Below are positions 1-7,807 of a stretch of DNA of 14,112 nucleotides, piece after piece. A model generated the notes under the pieces. That model was not told the origin of the DNA and made no database searches. It worked only from the letters and a program-made list of their open reading frames with translations. How positions within the stretch are numbered: position 1 is the first letter of the stretch; each line of letters starts with the position of its first letter. The DNA is taken from positions 1 to 14,112 of the forward strand of contig USJD01000084.1 in NCBI GenBank assembly GCA_900554835.1. Direction: 5' to 3'. The position numbers and the translations under genes were made by a program. The DNA is from an uncultured Prevotella sp. (GTDB lineage Bacteria > Bacteroidota > Bacteroidia > Bacteroidales > Bacteroidaceae).

Positions 1-1788
1 ACTGACGGCTACGGCAAGTGGCAGGAACTGCCATACACCATCACCATCAAGGTGTTGCCGCCATGGTATGCTTCCCGCCTCGCATTCATGCTCTATATCC
101 TGATGCTGATTGGCGGCCTCTTTGCTGCAGCCCGCTGGTATAAGGAACGGGTGAAAACCCGAAACAGCCTGCAGATGGGCGTTATCCTTACCAATATCAC
201 CCACGAGCTGCTCACCCCGCTCACCGTTATCTCTGCCACCATCTACAAGCTCAAGGCGATGGCACCACAGTATGAGGAAGACTATCTCGTGATGAACAGC
301 AACATCAACCGTACCACCCGATTGCTGCGACAGATTCTGGAAGTGAGAAAGTCGCAGGCAGGACAGCTGCATCTGCTTGTGAGCCGCGGAAACCTGATTT
401 CGTTCATAGAAGAAGCGTGCGAGAATATCCGTCCGATGGCTGAACACCAGCAGGTTACCCTATCCCTGGAGAAGCCGAAGATTGAAGGCTTGGTATGGTT
501 TGATGCCGACAAGATGGATAAGATTATCTACAACCTGCTCTCCAACGCCATTAAATATAATAAGGTGGGAGGCAAGATAGATGTATCGCTCAGTCTCAGC
601 AAGGAGCAGGCGGTCATCAGCGTCTCGGATAACGGCATCGGTATGTCGAAAGAGAAGATAAAGCATCTCTACACCCGTTTCTTCGATGGCGACTACCGCA
701 AGCAGAACCAGCCAGGTACCGGTATCGGACTGTCGCTGACCCACGATCTGGTGAAACTGCATCATGGCGATATCCAATGTGAAAGTCAGGAAGGCAAAGG
801 CACAACCTTCACCATCACCCTGCCTATCAGGAAAAATGCGTATGCACCAGATGAAATAGACAACACAGACAAACTAAATGCAGTAAATCAGGAAACCATC
901 AGACAGGCAAGCCTGGAAACGAAGCAGGAATCTCAACCAGCTTCCGAGGACACACCTAAGCAGGTATCTGTTCGCCAGAGTATCTTCATCCGTAAAAACG
1001 TAAACAGGATTCTGGTGGTTGAAGACAACGAGGAATTGTTAGCCCTGATGCTGCAGGTTCTGAGCAAAAACTATCATGTACTTACGGCAAAGAACGGAAA
1101 GCAGGCGATGAACATCATCATGAAGGAGAAACTCGACCTCGTGGTGAGCGACGTGATGATGCCGATTATGGATGGTATCGAACTGACCAGACAGCTGAAG
1201 TCTGACAAGAGTTTCTGGCAGTTGCCTATCATCCTGCTCACCGCCAAGAACAAGGAAGAGGACAAGACGGAGGCTTATGCCGTAGGAGCAGATGCCTACA
1301 TTACCAAGCCATTTAAATTTGAAGATCTGGAAGTTCGCATCAACGCCCTTCTTGCCAATCGCAAGAAAATAATAGAAAAGATTCAGGCTGAGGTTTCACT
1401 CCAGGCAAGCACAGAGAACGAAGCACAGCCAAAAGTGCATCTTAGTAACCCCGACCAGGCGTTTATCACGAGCGCCACGGAGTTGGTAATGAAACACCTG
1501 GCTGATGCTGATTACGACAGAGAATCCTTTGCCAAGGATATGGCAATGGGAGAATCAACATTATATAATAAGATGAAAGCAACAACCGGACAGACGGTTA
1601 TCGCCTTCATCAACTCTATTAGAATGAAAGAGGCTCAACGTATCATCCAGTCGAACCCTAACATTCTGATAAGTGATGTGGCAATACAAGTGGGCTTCAA
1701 CACGCCAAAGTATTTTTCAAAATGCTTCAAGAAACAGTTCGGTGTCTTCCCGAAGGAGTATGCTGAGCAACTGAAAAACGTCAATTAG
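1..1788 (+). CDS. Hybrid two-component system regulator (HTCS), 5'-truncated by window edge
   Basis: This is the C-terminal part of a one-protein sensor and transcription regulator of the inner membrane. The frame is open from base 1, and the first codons (TDGYGKWQELPYTITI) look like the end of a periplasmic Y_Y_Y domain, so the GTG at 52 is internal. One membrane helix follows (about 82-138). Then come a histidine-kinase dimerisation domain with the H-box THELLTPL (phospho-His codon 202-204), an ATPase domain with NLLSNAIKYN, DNGIGM and GTGIGLSLTHDLV, a receiver domain with VVSDVMMP (phospho-Asp codon 1150-1152) and TAKN plus a KPF lysine, and a C-terminal AraC-type double helix-turn-helix (about 1500-1770). 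HTCS proteins usually sense glycans in the periplasm and activate nearby polysaccharide-use genes. The next gene is an outer-membrane barrel without a SusD partner, so the target is unclear. All catalytic motifs appear intact. The missing N-terminus should hold the beta-propeller sensor. Confidence 0.95.
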   Translation, partial: TDGYGKWQELPYTITIKVLPPWYASRLAFMLYILMLIGGLFAAARWYKERVKTRNSLQMGVILTNITHELLTPLTVISATIYKLKAMAPQYEEDYLVMNSNINRTTRLLRQILEVRKSQAGQLHLLVSRGNLISFIEEACENIRPMAEHQQVTLSLEKPKIEGLVWFDADKMDKIIYNLLSNAIKYNKVGGKIDVSLSLSKEQAVISVSDNGIGMSKEKIKHLYTRFFDGDYRKQNQPGTGIGLSLTHDLVKLHHGDIQCESQEGKGTTFTITLPIRKNAYAPDEIDNTDKLNAVNQETIRQASLETKQESQPASEDTPKQVSVRQSIFIRKNVNRILVVEDNEELLALMLQVLSKNYHVLTAKNGKQAMNIIMKEKLDLVVSDVMMPIMDGIELTRQLKSDKSFWQLPIILLTAKNKEEDKTEAYAVGADAYITKPFKFEDLEVRINALLANRKKIIEKIQAEVSLQASTENEAQPKVHLSNPDQAFITSATELVMKHLADADYDRESFAKDMAMGESTLYNKMKATTGQTVIAFINSIRMKEAQRIIQSNPNILISDVAIQVGFNTPKYFSKCFKKQFGVFPKEYAEQLKNVN

Positions 1789-1791
1789 TAT

Positions 1792-1841
1792 TATTAGTTG
1801 TGGAAATCCATTGCTTTTTTCGCACATTTCCACGACTAATA
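1792..1841 (+). terminator. Long hairpin after the HTCS gene, possible terminator
   Basis: Arms 1792-1807 and 1826-1841 pair over 16 bases, with one U-G wobble in plus-strand RNA and an 18-base loop containing TTTTTT. The hairpin begins four bases after the HTCS stop codon, which suits 3'-end formation. No U tract follows the stem, so it may act as an RNA-stabilising 3' end rather than a classic intrinsic terminator. Confidence 0.5.
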
Positions 1842-1878
1842 GCAACTATTCCCTGTCACTATTCTGCGCTAAATATAT

Positions 1879-1927
1879 AGAAATCTGTCGCAATCTCGCT
1901 TTTTTATTGAGATTACGACAGATTTCT
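1879..1927. repeat. Second near-perfect inverted repeat in the HTCS to barrel gap
   Basis: Arms AGAAATCTGTCGCAATCTC (1879-1897) and its near complement (1909-1927) pair at 18 of 19 positions around an 11-base T-rich loop. In plus-strand RNA the odd pair is C-A; in minus-strand RNA it is a G-U wobble. A third, weaker hairpin (arms 1964-1972 and 1984-1992, 9 pairs with one G-U) follows. Together with the hairpin at 1792 these fill much of the 331-base gap between 1789 and 2119; no gene was seen in it. Confidence 0.6.
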
Positions 1928-2047
1928 TGTTTGAAGATAGTCAAGCGAAGAGCAGTTGTCAAGGATAGGGTGATGGTCGAATCCACCTTATCTAAGATGG
2001 TGAAAATGTTAATATTATGTTAAAACAGAAAAATAAGTGCCCAAAAG

Positions 2048-2079
2048 TTTGGAACTAATTGTAAAAAAGCATACTTTTG
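2048..2079 (+). promoter_or_regulatory. Bacteroidetes-type promoter for the 2120 barrel gene
   Basis: A TTTG at 2048-2051 and TACTTTTG at 2072-2079 match the -33 TTTG and -7 TAnnTTTG elements of the Bacteroidetes primary sigma factor, with a 20-base spacer. A start near 2086 would give a leader of about 35 bases before the ATG at 2120. This is the best promoter in the window. Confidence 0.75.
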
Positions 2080-2119
2080 TAGTGTTATATTGAAGTAGTA
2101 CACTAAAACATTGGTAATT

Positions 2120-4261
2120 ATGAAGTATGTAACTATTATTGTCTTCCTGCTCATCTCTACAGGAGCAAAGGCGCAAGTAAACGATTCCGTAAAGATCAAC
2201 AAGAATGCAGCACAGATAGATACAACATTACACTTGAAGGAAGTAGTAATAAAGGCTGCCCGTGTGATTCATAAGATAGACCGAGACATTATCCTGCCAT
2301 CTGCCAAGATAAAGGAGAATTCTTCCAACGGCTATGATCTTTTGAGAAATCTGAAATTGCCTAATATCAAGGTGAATGAAGTCCAACAGAATATTAGCAG
2401 TTTCCTGGGTGGAGTCCAAGTTCGTATCAACGATATCAAGGCTACAGTACAGGACATCTTGGCTTTGCAACCAGATGAGGTTATACGCATAGAGTACATT
2501 GATAATCCAGGTGTTCGCTATGGTGATGGAGATTTGGCTATTGTCATCAATTATGTAGTAAAAAGAAGATTTGCCGGTTACGTGGGAGGTGTCAGTACTT
2601 CTCAGGCTTTCTGGGAAGGCTTTAACAACAGCAATGGCTTCTTTAGATATAATTACAAAAAGTCAGAATTTGGGCTTTCGTATGGCTTAAATTATCGTTG
2701 GTATGATAAAAGAAAAAAGGACAGCCAGACTACATATATCCAACCTGACGGTCTGCAACGTAACGTTGATTATATCGGACAGAATGCAGAAATGACTTAT
2801 AATTCTCACAATTTGCAGCTCGGTTACAATTTGACGGAGTTAGGAAAATATGTGTTAAATGTAAGATTCGGTCTCGATTGGACGAACGCTCCCTATAATG
2901 AAAGATTGCAAAAGGTATTTGAAACGGGTTGTCAAGACCTGCTTTTGTATACCAAGGATTTGGGAAACTTCAGAAATCCATCCCTCGATATTTATTATAG
3001 TTTGAATTTGCCTCATAAGCAGAACCTTATAGTCAACGTGGTAGGAACCCACCTTGGTTCAGATAACAGTCATAAGCAAAATGAATATGCCCTGATTACG
3101 TCGGTGGATCAGACTTTGAAGTCTAATCCTTTGCATGATTATGGCTATGAAGTAATCGGCAGCAAATACTCGTTGATAACTGAAGCCGTTTATTCAAAGG
3201 TTCTGAGTAAGCCTTTGATATTTTCGGGCGGAATAAATTATGCTGTTAGCAGAACTGACAATAAGTATTCTGGTAGCCAAAATCTGACTACGATTTTGAA
3301 TTCCAACAACGTTTACCTGTTTTCCCAGCTCGATGGTCGAATCAGCAAAATAGCCAACTTCCAGTTGGGGATAGGTGCTAACTATATATCTATAGAGCAA
3401 GGTAATGTGGGATTCAACAAATGGACATTCAGACCAAAACTCACGGTGGCTTCCAATTCTATCAGGAACTTTAGGGTTAGGCTTACAGGTTCAGTTGCTC
3501 CCCAACTCCCTTCGCTTTCGCAGTTGAGTGAAGTGCGGCAGCAAAGCAGTAATATACAGGCAGAGGACGGTAACAGTAAATTAAAGGCAACCTCTACGTA
3601 TAATGCATCAATAGGATTTACCTGGAGCCACAAGATAGTTGACGTCAACTGGGGTGGCAGCCTCAGTCATACGCCTGATGCCATCATGACCAGTATTACT
3701 CCATTAAAGCAATCAGACGGCAGCTATCTGTATGTATGGAAACCTGAAAATCAAAAAAGTTTCACCACATACTTTGCCTATACAAATTGCACTTTCCATA
3801 TTATTCCTGACATCTTTGATATTCAAGGAGAATTGCAGTACCAACATCTCAAAAGCCGTGGTTTAGACTACTCTCACGACTTTGAGCCGCTGCACTATGG
3901 CATCTCTGCCTATTTCAACTTGAAGAAATGGTATATAGTGTATGAATTTGCCAATGCATGGGAAAAGCTATATGGAGAAACCAGAAGTGCAGGTGAGAGA
4001 CGGTCTAACCTAACTATTTCTTATAAGAATAAGAATCTCCGCATGGGGCTCAGCTGTATTCTTTTAGGCTATGCGCAAGGATTTGATTACAAGAGTCAGA
4101 CTGACAGTAAATATTATACAAGCCGTGATAATACTTATCTCAAGAACAATGGCAATATGTTGATGTTTACCTTGGGATACACCTTCAATTATGGAAGAAA
4201 GTATAAGTCTGATAAACGTAAATTGAACAATAGTGATAAGGAAACAGGCTTGAGAATTTAA
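2120..4261 (+). CDS. Outer-membrane beta-barrel protein, TonB-receptor-like, without STN domain
   Basis: The product is a predicted outer-membrane protein of 713 residues. The ATG at 2120 gives a clean signal peptide (MKYVTIIVFLLISTGAKAQ), so it is preferred to the in-frame TTG at 2111. After about 20 linker residues comes a plug-like domain (about 40-150) with LKEVVIKAARV and LALQPDEV, then a long barrel rich in alternating aromatic strands, ending in the tail RKLNNSDKETGLRI. This resembles the Bacteroidetes outer-membrane beta-barrel family (OMP_b-brl_3 type); the substrate is unknown. It is a clear paralogue of the 11358 product, sharing GFNNS, KPENQKS, GLDYSH and RKLNNSD in the same order, but it lacks the STN and carboxypeptidase-regulatory-like domains. 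It therefore should not signal to an anti-sigma factor. It has its own promoter and follows the HTCS gene, which may control it. Its DNA is AT-rich compared with the HTCS gene. Confidence 0.9.
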   Translation: MKYVTIIVFLLISTGAKAQVNDSVKINKNAAQIDTTLHLKEVVIKAARVIHKIDRDIILPSAKIKENSSNGYDLLRNLKLPNIKVNEVQQNISSFLGGVQVRINDIKATVQDILALQPDEVIRIEYIDNPGVRYGDGDLAIVINYVVKRRFAGYVGGVSTSQAFWEGFNNSNGFFRYNYKKSEFGLSYGLNYRWYDKRKKDSQTTYIQPDGLQRNVDYIGQNAEMTYNSHNLQLGYNLTELGKYVLNVRFGLDWTNAPYNERLQKVFETGCQDLLLYTKDLGNFRNPSLDIYYSLNLPHKQNLIVNVVGTHLGSDNSHKQNEYALITSVDQTLKSNPLHDYGYEVIGSKYSLITEAVYSKVLSKPLIFSGGINYAVSRTDNKYSGSQNLTTILNSNNVYLFSQLDGRISKIANFQLGIGANYISIEQGNVGFNKWTFRPKLTVASNSIRNFRVRLTGSVAPQLPSLSQLSEVRQQSSNIQAEDGNSKLKATSTYNASIGFTWSHKIVDVNWGGSLSHTPDAIMTSITPLKQSDGSYLYVWKPENQKSFTTYFAYTNCTFHIIPDIFDIQGELQYQHLKSRGLDYSHDFEPLHYGISAYFNLKKWYIVYEFANAWEKLYGETRSAGERRSNLTISYKNKNLRMGLSCILLGYAQGFDYKSQTDSKYYTSRDNTYLKNNGNMLMFTLGYTFNYGRKYKSDKRKLNNSDKETGLRI

Positions 4262-4440
4262 GGATTGAAATTCAATAGGGTGAAAGCTACAACCGGCCAA
4301 ACGCCAAACTCAAGTTTGAATTCACCGTCTCTCCTCTTCTCACTTTACGAACACAGAATACTGCAAGAAGATTGTACGATTACTGGCTAAGAAGTAACAA
4401 GGGTACACCAGAAAATCTTTGTTCAGCGACGTTGAACTAA
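4262..4440 (+). pseudogene. Possible degenerate remnant between convergent genes
   Basis: This stretch holds no intact gene but has coding-like traces. Bases 4274-4307 match the AraC-domain region of the HTCS gene (1567-1600) at 26 of 34 positions, and the same frame reads NRVKATTGQTPN against NKMKATTGQTV. In another frame, 4279-4440 stays open for 53 codons without a start codon and reads protein-like (for example ARRLYDYWLRSNKGTPEN). Both readings cannot be genuine over the same bases. The simplest view is decayed gene ends left by rearrangement. Confidence 0.3.
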
Positions 4441-5315
4441 GGTTTCATGGAAAAATGAATTCTCATGGTTCTCTTGTCGAAAGTGATTTCCGGGGTGTCT
4501 AAGAAGTGGGAGAGTGCACCCTTGTCTGCCAATTCCCGGGGAGTTCCTACGGATAAGACGGAATTGCTTGCTTCTATCTTGTCATGATGATCTTCTTCGT
4601 TGTGATTTTCTGTTTTCTTCAGATTGCCTGAAAACTTCTCCATGAGCCAAATCTTGTCTGCCAGTTGCAGGGCGATTTCTACATCATGGGTGGAAATGAG
4701 GATAGACTTTTGGAGTTGCTGGGCCAGACGCTTGAGCATGAGGAGGGTTTCTACCTTGCTTGGAAAATCAAGAAAGGCGGTTGGCTCGTCCAGCAGGATG
4801 ATAGGGGTCTGCTGGGCTAAGGCTTTGGCTATCATCACTTTTTGGCGTTCTCCGTCGCTTAAAGTATTGAATATACGACCTCTGAGGTGTTGGATTCCTA
4901 CTTCATGAATGGCTTCATCTACAATCTTCAGGTCTCCCTGAGAGAGTGAACCCCAGAAATTAGAATAAGGAGAGCGCCCCAGACCGATGATTTCTTCTAC
5001 CTTCAGATGGATGTCATCCATTTGAGCGGTTAGAACTACGCTGATGGATTTAGCTATTTGTTTTTGAGAAAACATGCTGACGGATAGGAGATGGTCAGAT
5101 CCTGAAGTTTCCGATAAGAGAATGTCTCCTTCCAAAGGTGGTTGGAAGGCTGAGAGTGTACGTAGCAAGGTTGATTTTCCGGTACCATTCGCACCTATCA
5201 GACAAGTGAGTTCGCCACTTTGCAGAGAGGCGTTGATATTTTGGGCTACAATTCGATTCTGACCGTTCGAAAGATAGCCGATAGTTGTATTTTTTAGAAT
5301 GATAGTTTTCTTCAT
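4437..5315 (-). CDS. ABC transporter ATP-binding protein, FecE/BtuD-like
   Basis: The 292-residue product is the cytoplasmic ATPase of an importer in the iron-siderophore, haem or cobalamin family. It shows Walker A GANGTGKST (41-49), the ABC signature LSDGERQKV (152-160), Walker B IILLDEPTAFLD (172-183) and the switch histidine in STHD (H210). The order and spacing are normal for FecE/FepC-type proteins, and all catalytic residues are present. Residues about 229-252 form an extra His/Asp/Glu/Asn-rich stretch (ENHNEEDHHDKIEASN) where relatives usually have a short turn. No FecCD-type permease or substrate-binding gene lies within the window on either side; the partners could only be elsewhere in the genome. 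The gene converges with the 2120 barrel gene and diverges from the helicase. Substrate cannot be assigned from sequence alone. Confidence 0.9.
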   Translation of the reverse strand: MKKTIILKNTTIGYLSNGQNRIVAQNINASLQSGELTCLIGANGTGKSTLLRTLSAFQPPLEGDILLSETSGSDHLLSVSMFSQKQIAKSISVVLTAQMDDIHLKVEEIIGLGRSPYSNFWGSLSQGDLKIVDEAIHEVGIQHLRGRIFNTLSDGERQKVMIAKALAQQTPIILLDEPTAFLDFPSKVETLLMLKRLAQQLQKSILISTHDVEIALQLADKIWLMEKFSGNLKKTENHNEEDHHDKIEASNSVLSVGTPRELADKGALSHFLDTPEITFDKRTMRIHFSMKP

Positions 5316-5368
5316 CTCGCTTCTTTGACTTTGTGAAATAACCTTCTTACTTTTTGTGCTCTCAAATG

Positions 5369-5376
5369 CAAAATTA
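5369..5376 (-). promoter_or_regulatory. Putative -7 element for the ABC ATPase gene
   Basis: On the minus strand these bases read TAATTTTG, a match to the Bacteroidetes TAnnTTTG element. A start around 5362 would leave a leader of about 46 bases. No TTTG lies about 20 bases upstream, so the call rests on the -7 element alone. Confidence 0.4.
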
Positions 5377-5461
5377 CGACTTTTGATTTGATAATAGCTA
5401 CACTCGGGATAAAAATAACCAACTTTAACGCATTCGTTTCGTTTGTCGCTAAGTCATTTTT

Positions 5462-5518
5462 CTCATGAGCATCCATAGCTTATTTCTTTTTATCTCGTGA
5501 ACATCCATTGCTTATTTC
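5462..5518. repeat. Imperfect direct repeat in the divergent control region
   Basis: Two 25-base units (5462-5486 and 5494-5518) match at 22 of 25 positions and share CATCCAT and GCTTATTTC. Their starts are 32 bases apart. A shorter TTTATTTCATAAA copy follows. They lie in the 338-base gap (5316-5653) between the divergent ABC ATPase and helicase genes and could be binding sites or decayed repeat copies. No gene was seen in this gap. Confidence 0.6.
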
Positions 5519-5595
5519 ATAAAGTTTAAAAGTTTATTTCATAAAAATCCGAATTTTCTAAATAATAATTCTCCCAAAAATGCGTTTTATCTCTA

Positions 5596-5645
5596 TATAT
5601 AACTTATATGAAAAGTAAAATATATAACTTATTTGAAAAGTAAAG
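5596..5645 (+). repeat. Tandem 25-bp duplication at the helicase start
   Basis: Units 5596-5620 and 5621-5645 are adjacent and differ at two positions. The ATGAAAAGTAAA of the first unit is TTGAAAAGTAAA in the second. The first unit's ATG (5608) opens a frame of 11 codons that stops at 5641-5643. The second unit's TTG (5633) is in frame with the helicase. Confidence 0.85.
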
Positions 5646-5653
5646 AATCAAAA

Positions 5654-7762
5654 ATGGAACAAACTTCTCCTATACAGGCTTTATTGCAGCAACGCACTCT
5701 GCTTCAGTTGGAGTATTATACTGAAAAGGAGGCCTTTCGCAAACTGACGGAACAAATCGGCATGCGGCGCAAGGTAAAACGTGGTGACGCTTGGTTTCCA
5801 CTACGTATAGGCAAAAGCTTCTATAATTCGCTCAATCAAAAATCCATAGAGGTGTTCCGTACCTCTGACGAGGAGATTGACCACAATTTTGAGTTCGGGC
5901 GACCTGTCGTGTTCTTTAGAAGTGAAGAACGAAGAGTGAAGAGTGAAGAATTCAATAGCAAAACTCCCTCTAACTCTTCATCAAAAACTCAAGAGAAAGG
6001 ACAAGAGAATTCTTCACTCATCACTCTTCACTCTTCACTTAAATATTTCTCCTTTACCGGTACAGTCAGCTATGTGGATGGTGACAGAATGGTGATAAAT
6101 GTGCCTGATTCTGTTTCCTTGCTCGACTTGCAGACAGAAGAGCCTATCGGCGTGCAGTTGTCCTTCGATGAAACGAGTTACAAACTGATGTTTGAAGCGC
6201 TCGACCGTACGATGAAGGCAAAGAATAACCGTCTGGCTTATCTGCGAGACCTTTTCTATTCTCATCAGAAAGCAGGCAGATTCTCCTTTGAACCAATGAA
6301 GTTCCCTTGGCTCAATCCTACCCAGGAAAGAGCCGTGAACGAGGTGCTCTGGGCAAAGGATGTGGCCATCGTGCATGGGCCTCCGGGAACGGGAAAGACG
6401 ACGACCTTGGTAGAAGCCATTAATGAAACTCTGATGAGGGAAAGCCAGGTATTAGTGTGTGCGCAGAGCAATATGGCGGTGGATTGGATTTCAGAGAAAC
6501 TCGTGGATAGAGGCATCAACGTGCTTCGTATCGGCAATCCGACAAGGGTCAACGACAAGATGCTCGGTTTTACCTATGAGCGCCGTTTTGAAAGTCATCC
6601 TGATTATCCGCAACTCTGGGCGATACGCAAGGCTATCCGCGATTTGCGCTCCAACCGCAAGAAAGGAAGCGAGAGTTTTCATCAGAAGATGGACAGACTG
6701 AGAAGCCGAGCTGCCGAGATAGAAATCCGTATTAATGCAGAACTCTTTGGCGAGGCACGTGTCATCGCCTGTACGCTTGTGGGGTCTGCGCATCGCCTGC
6801 TGGAAGGTATGAAGTTCGGTACCCTCTTTATCGACGAGGCTGCACAGGCGCTTGAGGCAGCTTGCTGGATTCCGATGAGAAGAGCCAGCAGGGTGATACT
6901 GGCGGGCGACCATTGTCAGTTGCCGCCTACGGTGAAGAGTATTGCTGCGTTGAGAGCAGGACTGGGCAAAACCCTGATGGAGCGTATTGCAGAAAACAAA
7001 CCAGAGGTAGTGACCCTCTTGAAAATACAGTACCGCATGAACGAGGAAATCATGCGATTCTCCAGCGACTGGTTTTATGGAGGTCAGGTGGAGAGTGCGC
7101 CGCAAATCAAATATCGCAGCATTCTCGATTTCGACCATCCGATTTCCTGGATTGACACAGGGGAATTAAGTGAAGAACGAAGAGTGAAGAGTGAAGAATT
7201 CAATAGCTCTTCTGATGATGTTTCTAATAAAAATGAACGAGAAGAAAGTGAAGAAGGGGAAGGACAAGAGAATTCTTCACTCTTCACTCATCACTCTTCA
7301 CTTTATAAGGAGCAATTCGTGGGCGAAAGTTACGGCCGTATCAACAAGGCGGAAGCTGAACTTACCCTCCTGACCTTAGCTGAATACTTTACGAAGATAG
7401 GCAAGCAGCGTGTGTTGGGCGACAGTATCGACGTAGGCATCATATCGCCTTACCGTGCCCAGGTGCAGTATCTCAAGAAACTCATCAAGAAGTATGAGTT
7501 CTTCAAGCCTTACCGCCGCCTGATCAGCGTAAATACGGTAGATGGTTTCCAGGGACAGGAGCGCGACGTCATCCTCATCTCCTTGGTGCGTTCCAACGAT
7601 GAGGGACAGATTGGTTTCCTGAAAGACCTTCGCCGAATGAACGTGGCGATGACGAGAGCGAGAATGAAACTCATCATCTTAGGCAACAAAGAAACGATGA
7701 CTCAGCATCCTTTCTACAAGAAACTGTGGGAGTATGTGGAAGGGCTCAATCATTATGAATAA
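5654..7762 (+). CDS. Superfamily 1 DNA/RNA helicase, UPF1/IGHMBP2-like
   Basis: The 702-residue product (from the ATG at 5654) is a predicted cytoplasmic ATP-driven nucleic-acid helicase of the AAA_11/AAA_12 type. An N-terminal accessory region (about 1-220) precedes motif I GPPGTGKT (242-249), motif II DEAA (394-397), motif III GDHCQLPP, QYRMNEE, SPYRAQV, motif V VDGFQGQE and motif VI NVAMTRAR (663-670). All core motifs look intact. The frame extends upstream to a TTG at 5633, but that lies in a duplicated segment, so ATG is preferred. Two related hydrophilic insertions occur, at about residues 89-129 and 505-550. Each carries SEERRVKSEEFNS and GQENSSL and is encoded by a palindromic DNA element. 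Without them the protein would be about 617 residues. The gene stands alone with no nuclease domain; a repair or RNA-related role is possible but not shown. Confidence 0.93.
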   Translation: MEQTSPIQALLQQRTLLQLEYYTEKEAFRKLTEQIGMRRKVKRGDAWFPLRIGKSFYNSLNQKSIEVFRTSDEEIDHNFEFGRPVVFFRSEERRVKSEEFNSKTPSNSSSKTQEKGQENSSLITLHSSLKYFSFTGTVSYVDGDRMVINVPDSVSLLDLQTEEPIGVQLSFDETSYKLMFEALDRTMKAKNNRLAYLRDLFYSHQKAGRFSFEPMKFPWLNPTQERAVNEVLWAKDVAIVHGPPGTGKTTTLVEAINETLMRESQVLVCAQSNMAVDWISEKLVDRGINVLRIGNPTRVNDKMLGFTYERRFESHPDYPQLWAIRKAIRDLRSNRKKGSESFHQKMDRLRSRAAEIEIRINAELFGEARVIACTLVGSAHRLLEGMKFGTLFIDEAAQALEAACWIPMRRASRVILAGDHCQLPPTVKSIAALRAGLGKTLMERIAENKPEVVTLLKIQYRMNEEIMRFSSDWFYGGQVESAPQIKYRSILDFDHPISWIDTGELSEERRVKSEEFNSSSDDVSNKNEREESEEGEGQENSSLFTHHSSLYKEQFVGESYGRINKAEAELTLLTLAEYFTKIGKQRVLGDSIDVGIISPYRAQVQYLKKLIKKYEFFKPYRRLISVNTVDGFQGQERDVILISLVRSNDEGQIGFLKDLRRMNVAMTRARMKLIILGNKETMTQHPFYKKLWEYVEGLNHYE
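5920..6040. repeat. Palindromic element inserted in frame in the helicase gene, copy 1
   Basis: Left arm 5920-5953 and right arm 6007-6040 are inverted copies matching at 31 of 34 positions, each with an internal GAATTC end and GAAGAGTGAA-type repeats. The 53-base centre differs from that of copy 2 except at its edges. The element is translated through without a stop, giving SEERRVKSEEFNS at one end and GQENSSLITLHSSL at the other. The first 40 bases are identical to the first 40 of copy 2. Confidence 0.9.
7168..7303. repeat. Palindromic element inserted in frame in the helicase gene, copy 2
   Basis: Arms 7168-7201 and 7270-7303 are inverted copies matching at 31 of 34 positions around a 68-base centre. 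The left arm plus AATAGC is identical to copy 1. The element is 136 bases against 121 in copy 1, a difference of 15, so both copies are read in the same phase and give the same end peptides. The centre here encodes an Asp/Glu/Ser/Asn-rich segment. Confidence 0.9.
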
Positions 7763-7807
7763 GATGGGTGTGGGTGTGCTTCCCTGAAAAAGGTTGTCAT
7801 GAACGTA

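Noticed and set aside
52..54. GTG as the start of the HTCS gene
   Set aside because: The frame is open to base 1 and the upstream codons read as the end of a Y_Y_Y domain, so the gene begins outside the window.
2111..2113. TTG as the start of the first barrel gene
   Set aside because: The ATG at 2120 begins a standard signal peptide, and the three extra residues add nothing.
6491..7138. Minus-strand open frame inside the helicase
   Set aside because: It is antisense to conserved helicase motifs and has no features of its own.
7168..7303. Helicase disrupted by insertion, that is, a pseudogene
   Set aside because: Both insertions keep the frame and all helicase motifs before and after them are intact.
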